A stretch of 64,000 bases of DNA from Turritopsis dohrnii (lineage: Eukaryota > Cnidaria > Hydrozoa > Anthoathecata > Oceaniidae): positions 558,001-622,000 of the forward strand of contig BQMF02000229.1 in assembly GCA_027922465.2 (NCBI GenBank), given 5' to 3'. Under the pieces are notes generated by a model, which did not search any database, was not told the DNA's origin, and saw only the letters and a program-made list of their open reading frames with translations. Position 1 is the stretch's first letter. Each line of letters begins with the position of its first letter. Shown one piece after another: positions 28,501-36,800 of the stretch. The position numbers and the translations under genes are program-made.

Positions 28501-28816
28501 ACATTTCTTTTCAGTCTCTTAAGTATCGATTAGGTTACTGGCACGCTTTTCTTTTCTACTTTAAATGACTTAACCCTCCTCCACAAATTTTGACTGACCT
28601 CTGGCTACGCCTCTGGCATGACAGACGGTTCTAATGGAGATGAGGAGTGGGGGGATGATGATGGGATACTACGATAAAAAAACATAGACAGAAGTTATAA
28701 AAAAATAGCATAGTTCACGTACCTGAATTCAAATACCTTGTGCAAGTATCATTTAATGAAGGCAATGGGAGCGGTAGCAGAGACTGCAGAGCTGAAAAAG
28801 TCTTTTGAACTGCCAT
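7566..28816 (-). CDS. CROT: Peroxisomal carnitine O-octanoyltransferase, intact copy B
   Basis: This enzyme moves medium-chain acyl groups between CoA and carnitine for export from peroxisomes. Exons: 28723-28816, 21658-21782, 20852-21030, 20111-20250, 19601-19721, 18141-18234, 17882-17995, 15868-15969, 14215-14298, 14030-14137, 13821-13951, 13561-13684, 13406-13484, 11713-11760, 11566-11611, 11114-11237, 7566-7619. Phases agree at every junction, giving about 588 aa (human is about 612). Family hallmarks are LPSL-type N-terminus followed by [19 protein letters not shown], the DH-x-x-x-DG catalytic-histidine site split over exons 8/9 (here EDHIHLDG), [37 protein letters not shown] and STSLSGF. 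Order and spacing fit CROT better than CPT1, CPT2 or CRAT. The last exon is the weakest call. Reading on past exon 16 would instead end at 11081. Neither end carries an SKL-like peroxisomal signal. Introns hold many transposons. No promoter motif was recognised upstream of 28816. Confidence 0.88.
7689..11017. mobile_element. 3.3-kb transposon with 1.1-kb terminal inverted repeats
   Basis: The left arm 7689-8812 and right arm 9893-11017 are near-identical inverted copies beginning TATGGTGGCCGA. The direct repeat GAGCAG flanks both ends (7683-7688 and 11018-11023), and the paralogous site in CROT copy A has only one copy (AAGCAG), an empty-site control. Inside each arm a motif like GTGGCCGAGGAGGGCAATAG occurs at the tip and twice more (about 8061 and 8100 on the left), which suggests transposase-binding sites. 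The arms also carry GGGCGCTTAT motifs and a long T/A-rich homopurine tract. The unique centre (8813-9892) encodes part of an integrase-like protein. The element lies in the last CROT intron. High arm identity means recent insertion or arm conversion. The superfamily is not certain: a six-base duplication, long arms and integrase recall Polinton-type elements, but no polymerase or capsid gene is present. Confidence 0.85.
9226..9743 (+). CDS. Integrase-core-like protein, C-terminal fragment inside transposon
   Basis: Two putative exons, 9226-9312 and 9391-9743, join in phase. They give a peptide with [19 protein letters not shown], then a [20 protein letters not shown] block and an [11 protein letters not shown] block. 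This order (small helical segment, I-Q-x-x-L/E-x-F, W-N-x-H, basic patch, G-x-P-x-x-x-F) resembles the C-terminal half of DDE integrase-core proteins common in cnidarian and fish genomes. The acidic tail ends in [13 protein letters not shown]. The catalytic DDE part is not found upstream: 8813-9225 shows only unassigned sequence. The gene is therefore a 5'-truncated fragment or captured cargo within the inverted-arm element. It might alternatively be the 3' end of a gene whose first exons were replaced by the left arm. Confidence 0.55.
11982..13145. mobile_element. pogo/Tigger-like TA-flanked DNA transposon, non-autonomous
   Basis: Termini read CAGTAGTCTCTCTAATTAG on the left and CAGTATACTCTCTAATTA on the reverse of the right, each flanked by TA. 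Internal GTCCGCTAATTAC and GTCCGCTAATTGCC motifs repeat the subterminal pattern. The open frame at 12101-12448 has no recognised domain. A second element at 12676-12850 is nested inside. The whole lies in CROT intron 13. Confidence 0.6.
12676..12850. repeat. Short pogo-like MITE with TCTCGAAC motifs
   Basis: This 175-bp palindromic element starts CAGTGGAATCTCTCTATC and ends with the inverse, flanked by TA. It contains several TTCGAGATAGAGA copies around AAGGGACCGA. It belongs to the same broad group as those at 33175-33344 and 57798-58326, and only the last retains transposase sequence. Confidence 0.7.
14335..14400. repeat. 15-bp tandem repeat, about four units
   Basis: The unit TTTTCTTTCCTGATA repeats perfectly about four times in CROT intron 8, close to the exon 9 acceptor at 14298. 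It is on the acceptor side of a short intron, so length changes could affect splicing. No coding role is likely. Confidence 0.85.
14883..15716. mobile_element. ACGGTAGCAGC-family non-autonomous element, copy 1
   Basis: The element is bounded by ACGGTAGCAGC near 14894 and its inverse GCTGCTACCGT near 15678, followed by GAGCCA-type sequence. Next to the left end lies AATACCGTATTAAAACACCC and then a (CTA)n microsatellite. A second copy lies inverted at 30069-30902 with a (CCT)n array at the same place. It has no ORF of note, lies in CROT intron 8, and its exact ends are uncertain because of T-runs. Confidence 0.6.
16040..16960. other. Intronic sequence without gene, CRE/E-box palindromes
   Basis: No gene is seen in this part of CROT intron 7. 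A degenerate direct repeat containing TATGATATTCATGC occurs near 16137 and 16459. At 16618-16635 an E-box CACGTG and a full CRE palindrome TGACGTCA lie a few bases apart. They could be regulatory or part of an old repeat. Confidence 0.3.
17178..17824. mobile_element. MITE with CCTTAAGGGAAG termini
   Basis: About 38 bp of terminal inverted repeat, starting TACCTTAAGGGAAGAAATTG, bound a 647-bp segment. The interior has repeated CCGCAAAAAT/ATTCCGCAAA motifs in both orientations. The right end lies only 57 bp from the CROT exon 7 donor at 17882. The ORF across it is a by-product of the repeats. Confidence 0.7.
19392..19572 (-). repeat. tRNA-Thr-like SINE
   Basis: On the minus strand the sequence begins GGGGGGTGTATAGCTCACTT, an A-box-like tRNA head. 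It continues with an anticodon-arm-like segment around TTTGTAAT and a B box GGTTCAAATCC at 19505-19516. An unrelated body and an A-rich tail near 19394-19406 follow. Poor stems mean it is not a functional tRNA. The head sits about 30 bp from the CROT exon 5 donor. Confidence 0.6.
20334..20786. repeat. TA-flanked MITE with AAGCCCATGGGCTT palindromes
   Basis: Termini read CCCTATTCCCCCGCATATAA on the left and CCCTATTCTCCCGCATATAA on the reverse of the right, both flanked by TA. Several AAGCCCATGGGCTT palindromes lie inside. It occupies most of CROT intron 3. The terminus resembles that of the element at 656-1075 (CCNTATTCTC). Confidence 0.75.
21964..24640 (+). pseudogene. Penelope-like retroelement remnant (RT plus GIY-YIG)
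   Basis: Broken plus-strand frames spell reverse transcriptase motifs in order. An N-terminal [13 protein letters not shown] block at about 21998 is followed by GLPEVHKP at about 22252, SLFTNIP interrupted at 22363, VAMGPPLGP at about 23614, HVDD in place of YVDD at about 23716, and [10 protein letters not shown] at about 23900. Near 24310 a [13 protein letters not shown] stretch resembles the GIY-YIG endonuclease of Penelope-like elements. Stops and frameshifts are frequent, and a hAT-like MITE is inserted in the RT domain. It lies in CROT intron 1 on the opposite strand. The ends are not defined. Confidence 0.75.
22363..23472. mobile_element. hAT-like MITE, copy 1, inserted in the retroelement
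   Basis: The termini CAATGATATATAT and its inverse are flanked by the perfect 8-bp direct repeat AATATTCC (22355-22362 and 23473-23480). Removing the insert and one repeat restores the RT reading through TNIPLDET, so the insertion postdates the retroelement. The outer roughly 110 bp are a diverged inverted repeat. A segment with CTGACTTCAGCATATGGCAT occurs twice (22776 and 23309). Confidence 0.88.
25085..28269. mobile_element. 3.2-kb element with 45-bp terminal inverted repeats
   Basis: The left end 25085-25129 and right end 28225-28269 are inverted copies starting ATGTGACGTTCCAGGGGATT and containing TATTAACGTTA palindromes. No transposase is recognisable between them. Other elements are nested inside: a TTAA-flanked MITE at 25285-25719, and an inverted pair with GCTGGCGCACG-type sequence at about 26028-26115 and 27297-27369. 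It lies in CROT intron 1. Confidence 0.7.
25285..25719. mobile_element. TTAA-flanked MITE
   Basis: Termini are AGGGAAATTAAGCCTT and its inverse, with TTAA on both sides (25281-25284 and 25720-25723). TTAA duplication fits piggyBac or Kolobok. The termini resemble those of the THAP-carrying element at 40504-43123, so it may be mobilised by that family. Confidence 0.75.
28454..28611. repeat. 158-bp MITE, GGCGTA termini
   Basis: About 35 bp of imperfect terminal inverted repeat, GGCGTATTCAAGGTCAGTCA against GGCGTAGCCAGAGGTCAGTC, bound the segment. It is inserted upstream-side in CROT intron 1. The surrounding sequence resembles the matching intron of copy A, which lacks it. A clear target duplication was not seen. 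Confidence 0.65.
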
Positions 28817-29813
28817 TCTACTAATGTACTAATTACTAATAGTAATTGCATTAAACGCAATAAACAAATCTGACGCAGAATGGTGATATACCACGTTTAT
28901 GTTTATACTGCTGGATTTGCTGGAGCTAGTTATCGTAAGAGATCTGAATAATCAAGTCGTTGGACTATGGACTACTATGGACTTTCATTTTCGTTATTGT
29001 GTGGGTGTGGTGAGGATTGTGGTAGAAAATAAGGACCCCTCAGAATATTTTTAAAATAAGTAAGGGGTCATTATATTCTACGGAGGCGTTCAATGTGAAT
29101 ACTGAAATAGATTCTATGTGTTATGTATAAAAGTTAAAACATAATAAACAATTTCATTGAAATTGACATCAAGTAGTCTTTACGTCACACAAACGTACAT
29201 ACAAAAAGGTCATTAAAATATATTTCACGAAAAATGACTATTATAGTTTCTCAGTTTTTGAAGCCTTAATGAACAGTACTCAAAAGTTGCGACCTTTCCG
29301 ACAGTTCGAAAAATAGTCGGAAAGGAAGTTTCTTTTCGGTTCCGGCAATAGGAGGAATGGGAGAGCATCACCCACCACATGCACATAATAGTGTAAGCAA
29401 TATGATAGAGAGGGCTAGAGAAAGCACGCGCTTTATTCTCTGTGATACAACGGAACAAATTCCCACAGTGAATATCGAAGCATGTGTTTTCGACTTATCA
29501 ACCGAACAAATTCCAAAAAAAGAAAAACGGAAGTCAGAGTACAAGAAAAGCAACCTAACCAACACAAACATTCAAAATACATAAACCATGTCGACGATAA
29601 AGACCAAAGAAGATGAACTTTTAAAAATACGACTATGGATGTATAAAGATCCCATGATACGATGAAACGAATACTCATGACGGCACACAAAATAAAGTCG
29701 GCAGTTTTGCGCATCCGGCGTACCGTTTCGCCGCGAGAACGATAATGAAACCAAGCACAGCACCTACAGAGAGTAGATGTCGTCACACGGGCATTTTCAC
29801 TAAAAACAGAGTT
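28817..29813. other. Region upstream of CROT copy B, no gene recognised
   Basis: This stretch must include the CROT promoter, but no TATA or other core motif stands out. The open frame at 29357-29584 and its minus-strand shadows show no family features. Their codon content does not continue into spliced neighbours. Confidence 0.3.
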
Positions 29814-31263
29814 TACCTTATTATTGGCAAAAAAAAGTCGGCAAAAAGTGACTAAATTTTGGCTAGGTGACTAATAGTTTTTGCCGACTAAAATTTTTGC
29901 CGATTTTTTTTTACCACCGACCAAACATTTTTTCCGACTTTTTTTTCCGACTTAACTTTTTTGCCGATTTTTTTTTTTTTTTTTCCCAAAAACTACTTGC
30001 CAAACTACTTTTTGTCGATTATTCTTCTCTGTGTTGCCAATTCTTATCAGGTGCTTTGTATGAAAATGTAACAAGAGCCACATGGCACAAAACGGTAGCA
30101 GCATTTCAACTCGCAATGTACAAAACGAAATAGAATCTAAAATAATGAGTCTGAAAACCCCATGAAGCTTTGTCGACCTTTGTTTATCTCTTAGGCTTAA
30201 ATGAATGGCAATTTTCATTTGAAAAAGTGTAAACAGGGCTTAACTAAAACCACCAGAAAACTATTTGATACAAACAAAAGAAATATGCACAATACATGAA
30301 ACTATGTTTTTTTTATATATCAGAGTTTTTTTATAAAAAGAAAGCTATGTAAGACCGAGAAGAAAAAAAAACAAACGTCTTCTGAAAATATAAGAAACAA
30401 AGTAAAACCGTTTCAAACTGTAATCCAAGACATTTTCGTAGACAAGAAAACAAAATACACACGTACAAAATATAAAAAAAATGTAAAATGCTTTTAAAAA
30501 GTTTAAGTTCGATGAATTTCGATGAATCTTTGTAACTGCAAGAAGAAAAGAGCTTCGAACTTCGAAGCACAAGACGTTCCAAAAAAGAAGCTTAAGTTTA
30601 TTTTAACCGTGTTTCAAATTAGGTGCAACTAAAGTTCCCCACCATGTTTTTAATAGGAAAATGTTTATTTAATGGCGAATCTATGGTAAAATACTAAAAG
30701 AACGTATAAAGAATGTTTTGATAGTTATAAAAGTTATTAGCCTCCGTTCTTTAGTTGCAATTTACGCAGTTTCGGAAGCGACATTGGTAGGCTGCACAGG
30801 CTAAACTGCCATTTCGGTCGGTAGTAGGAGGAGGAGGAGGAGGAGGAGGAGGAGGAGTAGTCCAAGGGTGTTTTAATACGGTATTCGCTTCGCTGCTACC
30901 GTAATTAAAGCCAAATTGTATGAAGAAGAAGAACAAGTGCAGCCAGGACAAATACAAATTGAACAAGAACAAAAGAAGGGTCAAGAAGAACAAAATGACG
31001 AAAATACACCAGAAAAGAACTGTTATTGAAATTGACTAATTAACCTAATTTACCTAACCTTTCTTTTTGGTGTTGTATTTTATTTGTTAAAAAAACTTTC
31101 AAATTATCCAAACTTTCTTCGTCATTTTTGTCTGAAAAGTGACTAAACTCTAAAATTTAGTCAGCAAAAAGTGACTAAATTTTGTCCAAGTGACTAATTT
31201 TTTTGCCGACTTTTTATTTTTGCCGACTAACATTGTTGCCGACTTTTTTTTACCGATAAGGTA
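29814..31263. mobile_element. GCCGACT-repeat transposon, interrupted by a second element
   Basis: The ends read TACCTTATTATTGGCAAAAA and, reversed, TACCTTATCGGTAAAAAAAA. Both subterminal zones carry arrays of TTTTTGCCGACTAAAA and AAAGTGACTAA units. The same design with CCCCGACT occurs at 52094-52839. Before the right end a short coding-like tail with GTTATTGAAATTGACTAA parallels the ORF end of the second element. The ACGGTAGCAGC element is inserted at 30069-30902. Confidence 0.65.
30069..30902. mobile_element. ACGGTAGCAGC-family element, copy 2 (inverted)
   Basis: The element runs from AACAAGAGCCACATGGCAC to GCTTCGCTGCTACCGT, an inverted match to 14883-15716. It has a (GGA)n array at 30826-30855 where copy 1 has (CTA)n. 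TTGTATGAA flanks it at about 30055 and 30915, a possible 9-bp target duplication. It is nested in the GCCGACT element. Confidence 0.65.
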
Positions 31264-33174
31264 TTCGTGAAAACACGCACACTTCACAATTTAACATCCT
31301 GTCTCGAACAAATACAAATATCCTCCATTATTATATGTTTTGTGTTCACTTATCAGGGAGGGTGGCTTTTCTAGGAAAAGACAAGAATCTTATTTTATGG
31401 AAGCTCATCTAACCTCTATAAGCAGGTTTCTCCTTTTAAAAAATACGAGTATACTTTAAATAACTAAATTCTCCTTTTCTCTACTTTTGTCTTCTGAGCT
31501 CTCGCAACTCTTCTGCTATGCAATCCTTATTATGTCATCAGTTGTTTATTTATTGTCGCTCGACACCGATAACTACCGATAACTATCGATTTTTAACTTG
31601 AAGTGTCAGCGATTATGTCATCATTCTTCAAAGATGAAGATCTTCAATGACATGATGAGATAACTTCAATCAAAGATTTTACTAACGTATTCATGTCACG
31701 ATCCCCAAAAGTTGGCCATAATAATCCTGATCAATCACGTCAGTTTTCCCTGTTGTTTAGACAGACAGTTATTAAAGGAAAATCAGTAGCGTCATAAAAT
31801 TAACTTCGTTTAAATAAATCATTAAACATGAAGAAAACGAAAGACATCTTCTAAAATTTCTCGAACTTTCTGAAAACGTCCTACGATTAAATTTCAATTA
31901 GGGTTAGCCTGGGATATTTCCATATTTCTTAAAAATTCATGTTTCTTTCTTAACTATCATTGAAGATAATTTTTAATGAAAATAGTTTTTTCAACAACAT
32001 TCGTGTCTTCAGTGAATGATGGGTTTGATCTTTTGGGTGGGTGTGGCTTCTCACTTTAAAGGTATCACTAAAGCTCCATAAAATAAAGTTAACTTTGTAA
32101 CAGCTGCCATAAAGTCATAACCAAGTGATAAAAATTACCACGGTAAAGGCGTCTGAAATTCTGACACTTATCAGGTAGTGCTCACGGAGATTAAAAGATC
32201 TTGAAGTCATTTCTTTTCAACTTCCATGATCCTCTTCGATAAACTCGGAAAACTCGGAATTATAAATGAAAAAATAAACTAAAAATTCTTACAATGTCTT
32301 TTTTTATATAAACATCATATCCATATTTTTGTTCTATCGAAGGGGTCAAACAAAAATGCTCATGGTGGTATAAATTTTGTTGGCCTTATGAAAAACTTAT
32401 ATTTTTATACTTTTATGATCGTTGACATATCAGTGGATAAAAAACCAATAAAAAGATCTCTCAAGCTGCTACTACATTTCCACAATCCCTTGATTAACAA
32501 AAAATCCAATCAACTCATAACCGTTTTGTGCCACATATTGGTTTATACGTTGTCACGTGAGTATATTGTTTACAAATGTTGGCTAGTTCTTCCGAACAAA
32601 AATAAGAGACCAACCAAAATGTTTCCTGATAACGAAGCACAGACCACGATCTCATCGCAGTATCTAAGACATTGGAATGTTGCATGTTGGATTCCAACAA
32701 ATGAAAATTTGAATCTATATGTGCAATGTTTCTTGATGAAATCCATCCACAGGTGCCTTTGTTCATTGACCTTAGTAAAGTATTTGACACTTAAAGTCAT
32801 TCGATCCTGGTAAAACTATTAGTTAGGATCTGAGGTATCAAACTCAACTGAAACTATATTTTCAACAGGTCAATGGCAGTTAACTATAAAGTCGTTCCTT
32901 TTGAACATAACAGGATCTATTCTGGAGCTCTTTCTTCATTTATATGTTGCATATCTGCTGAAACATTATTTCTCTATAAGAACTTGATACAAAGGTCTTC
33001 TATTACCATCAGCTTGCTTACAGAAAGATGATTTTGAACTTCAATGAAAAATAAAAACAAAAACAGAACTGACGCTGTTCGGTCCTTCAACCTATCGAAA
33101 TAAGAAAGCTCGTGATATTGTAAGTACGAATCGAAAGAAGTAAAACATTGCCGAAATTTGGCGTTATGCTGATA
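31264..33174. other. Intergenic stretch with LINE reverse-transcriptase scrap
   Basis: Between about 32742 and 33000 the plus strand encodes VPLFIDLSKVFDT, a stop, then SHSILVKLL and later an FNRSMAVNYKVVPF-like piece. This matches the FIDLSKAFDT-x-x-H motif of non-LTR retrotransposons. Stops and shifts make it a dead fragment. The rest shows no gene. A run of diverged AT-rich sequence with GATTATGTCATCATTC-like hairpin bases lies near 31614. Confidence 0.45.
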
Positions 33175-33344
33175 CAGTGGACTCTCTCTAACTTGAATCT
33201 CGAAGGGGAAAACAAAATCGTTCGAATTATGGTGAGTTCGAGTTATAGAGAGTGATATTGCTAGGTTTTAGGTTGAAGAGACTCACTGATTCAGTTTGAA
33301 TTATAGAGTTCGAGTTAGCGAGTCGAAATATAGAGAGTCTACTG
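33175..33344. repeat. Short pogo-like MITE
   Basis: CAGTGGACTCTCTCTAACTT and the inverse of AGTCTACTG bound 170 bp, flanked by TA on each side. Internal GTTCGAGTTATAGAGAG-like units recur. It is related in plan to 12676-12850. Confidence 0.7.
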
Positions 33345-33855
33345 TAGAAACATAATGATATTTCGGGAACTGCAGTTGAATTTCTACAATTCGAACCTCC
33401 AATTTGAACTCTCTTTAATTTCATAGTCCCTTCACCTTCACCCTTCACCTATTAATTCTTTGCAATTGAACATCCGTTATTCGAACTTTCCATAAACTGA
33501 ACGTTATTTTTTGGATTTTCAAATTCGAGAGAGTTTATCGGGTATCTATTGGGATTTGCTTGGTGTCGGCCAAGCAGAAAGTCTAAAAAACGTCCTCATG
33601 TATTTATCATCTACTTTCACTGCTTTAGAAATGGAATAAATATACAATTACAAGAAGCACAAAAACAGAGAAATTAGATACGAATTGTTATTATGAATAA
33701 CTTTCAATTCAAACAAACTTGTTCGATCTATAAAACACGTTGGTGTTAGTTCATGCCGGTTGAGAACATAACTCGATAGCGCACTTAACGGCCTATCAAT
33801 CAAATGTCTTAACGCGGAAAAAAACTTACTAAAGTTTCGAAAACATGAAAACAGA

Positions 33856-36800
33856 TTACGATGAGGGTTTTTTTCTGTCGTTTTTGTTGCGTTCGTATTT
33901 TAGTTTCGGGTTGTTTCTCTGTCGAGACGCAGCTTTTTCTTGCTTCAACTAAAACAGAAATCAAATGGCGAATAATCTTATCTAAACAGTCATAAATTAT
34001 CCATCATCGCAGTCCTTGCCTCGTTTCTACTGATAATAATAGGAATGCAATTCATCGCAAGAACTTGGTAAAATAAGGCAAAAGTTGCCACGATGGGTAA
34101 ATTATGAAATCATGAATAGTATTGAACTGTTAATGAAATTGCTAAAACATTTCTGATAAACGAGCAGATGCAAGCCTTACCCGCTCTTGATATCGTTTTT
34201 CAAAGAACGCCATGTCTCTTTCTTCTTGAGTCATGCCATCATTGTTTGAATTCTGGCTGATACTAAGCTCGTGAAGATTGTCGTGTAGTTTTAGAAACGG
34301 GTGATCGTATGGACCTAAGAATATTGCGATAGACTCACTAATCAGCCGATTGGTTGAAATTCAGGCTTATACGATCGTTCTCAGTGATTCAAAGACCTTA
34401 TTTTTTGATGTTGTTTTGTATTTGAAATGTCATGGCAGTTTCCACTTCATCATTGTATCATTCTGAAAGCAGTAGAAATCCGAAACATGCCTTTCATCAC
34501 TTCAAACGGTTTCTCAAAATTCATGCTTGATTTCAAAATAAACAATGTGGTTAAGATTGTTTTTTTTTTATGTTTTAGTGTGTTGTTGAAAAATGATGTC
34601 GCGAAAAGTGGATAGGAATCAATAAACGTTTCAAGTTTTGGTCGAATATGAATGTTTTTTTGTAGGTACTAAAATATAATTTGATATACTATTGTAAAAT
34701 ACTATTTCTGATATTCTCCAGCTAAACGATGAGCAATTATTCATATGTTGTATTAGATCTTACAACCAACACAAAACATGTAAAAACTTTTTTTTGTCAC
34801 AAATGAAATAGATTATTAGAAAAACTCTTAACTGAGAGTCCACACCTTAAGCAGATCTTTAATCAAAGATGAAAATAAAATCTATAAAGAAATACAAGGT
34901 AATGACAACGTGAAATTCTATTCTTCGCATTTCAAAATGTTACCATAGTTACATATTTTTATTTTAGGTTACACAAAAGCAATGTTAGTAAATAAAAGAA
35001 ATAATTTTTTATTGTTGGAACTTACGAAGGATCTTTCGGAAAGAAAGGTTAATTTAGCACCAGTGTTAGATAAAGAAGAAACACAGCAGGAAGATGACAG
35101 TATAAGTAAAAACAGACATTGTAAATGTACACAGAAGCAACCATGTCTTTTCCATATTTTAAAAAGTTCGGTACACTTTCCATTTGAAAACTACATTGAT
35201 AAAATCGAGTCACCGGTACAGGAAAGAGAAGCGTTAAAAGCACGTTGTTCGGTCACTACTGATAAAAAGACAGTAGAAGACGAAGAAGAAGAAAATTCTC
35301 AATTCGCAGAAACAAGAAATTTTATTGAAGACGAAGGCTGCAGAAACTATCCTGGAATTAGTAGTAATAGCATATCTTGTTCTGATCTTATTGGACTAAA
35401 AGACTTCAAAGGAGAACGAGATGATAACACCGAATTATACACAATAAACTGCTCTCAAGACATCGTCGACATGTCGAAAGACCATCTGATAGGAAGGTTA
35501 AAAGAAGGTCGTCCCATTGTATACAGAGGAAACTTTACCGGTAATAACGAAATGCCAGAACTTTCAAAACTAAAACTACCGCAAATACACCATAGTAAAA
35601 CAAAAAGGAAAAGATTAGATGATCCATTCAATCAGAGGTTCGACGATCCATTCAATCAAATATTCACTGGATTTGTTTGCACGGAAAGTAACCATGCGAG
35701 AAAGATGGAGATCAGACCGCCATTGACCAGATACAAACCACAACGGTTACCTGTGAACCAATCAGGAGTTACGCTGGGCCAGCATCAAGACTTTGTTATA
35801 TCTTCGTATAATTACGATTCAAGAATTGATTACATACGTTCAAACTTAGAAAAAACTAACGAATTGCTAGATCAAGCAAAAATAAAGAATTCAAAGAAGA
35901 AATGCCAACTATGGCTAGACAAGTACTTTTGAAGTATACAAAGCTGTTTTAAATTTTATCAACGAGATATTCAATTTCCCTTGTAACTCATTGCAATATC
36001 GAATTTCAAACCGTATTTTATTTTTAAGATGTATATAAATCACAAATCAATAAATGACGAAGATGATGATGATGATGATGATGAGGGAATAACTGTAATG
36101 TAAATTTCGTAGAAACGTTTATTTTTTCTTCAGTTTTGTTTTACAACCAACAGTTACAACAAACAACACAATTGCATGTTTTATTAAAACCTGATAAGTC
36201 CCATGCATGGTATAAACACCCTCTCTCAAGTCTCTTTTATCTGCCAACTACTACTGCGAAAGATTTGTATAGTATTTTTAGATTAAAAAACTTTTCCACT
36301 ACGACAATTGAATGGAAGGAGCTGGGGATAATCCAGAAAATTGATTCAACGAATACACGAAAACAAAAAAAACTTTCTGATAGTGATAGTGAACTAACCT
36401 GATGGCTGGTTCAAAACATGATTGGACGGGGGACGAATTCCACTGCTGTCAAGCCGCATGCATCCGTCAGCTAAAGAGCTGAAACCACTCAAACCACCCA
36501 TAGCTTTGTAAGGAGTATCATAACCCACTGGTCGACCACGTGCTGCACGTTCAGTTTTAGTCTCGACAACTGTCTGCAAGTAGAAATATAAACTGTAATT
36601 CAGGTTCTTACAAGATACAGCTTACCTTAACAATTGATTGTTTATGTGTGGCTTCTTTCTTCTTTCACAAAAGTAAATTTTGTAAATTGATACGCCTATA
36701 ATTTTTTCTTTAAACTTTAAGCTACAACAAAATGCCTGAATGCTTACATTATGATAGAATTGCTTTCATTTCATTTGTTATTTCTTAATTATTAATAGTC

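Noticed and set aside
29357..29584. Open frame upstream of CROT and overlapping minus-strand frames
   Set aside because: No start context, family similarity or splice continuation; both strands are equally open.
32388..32813. 141-codon plus-strand frame
   Set aside because: The LINE-like FIDLSKVFDT motif is in another frame, so this long frame is a shadow.
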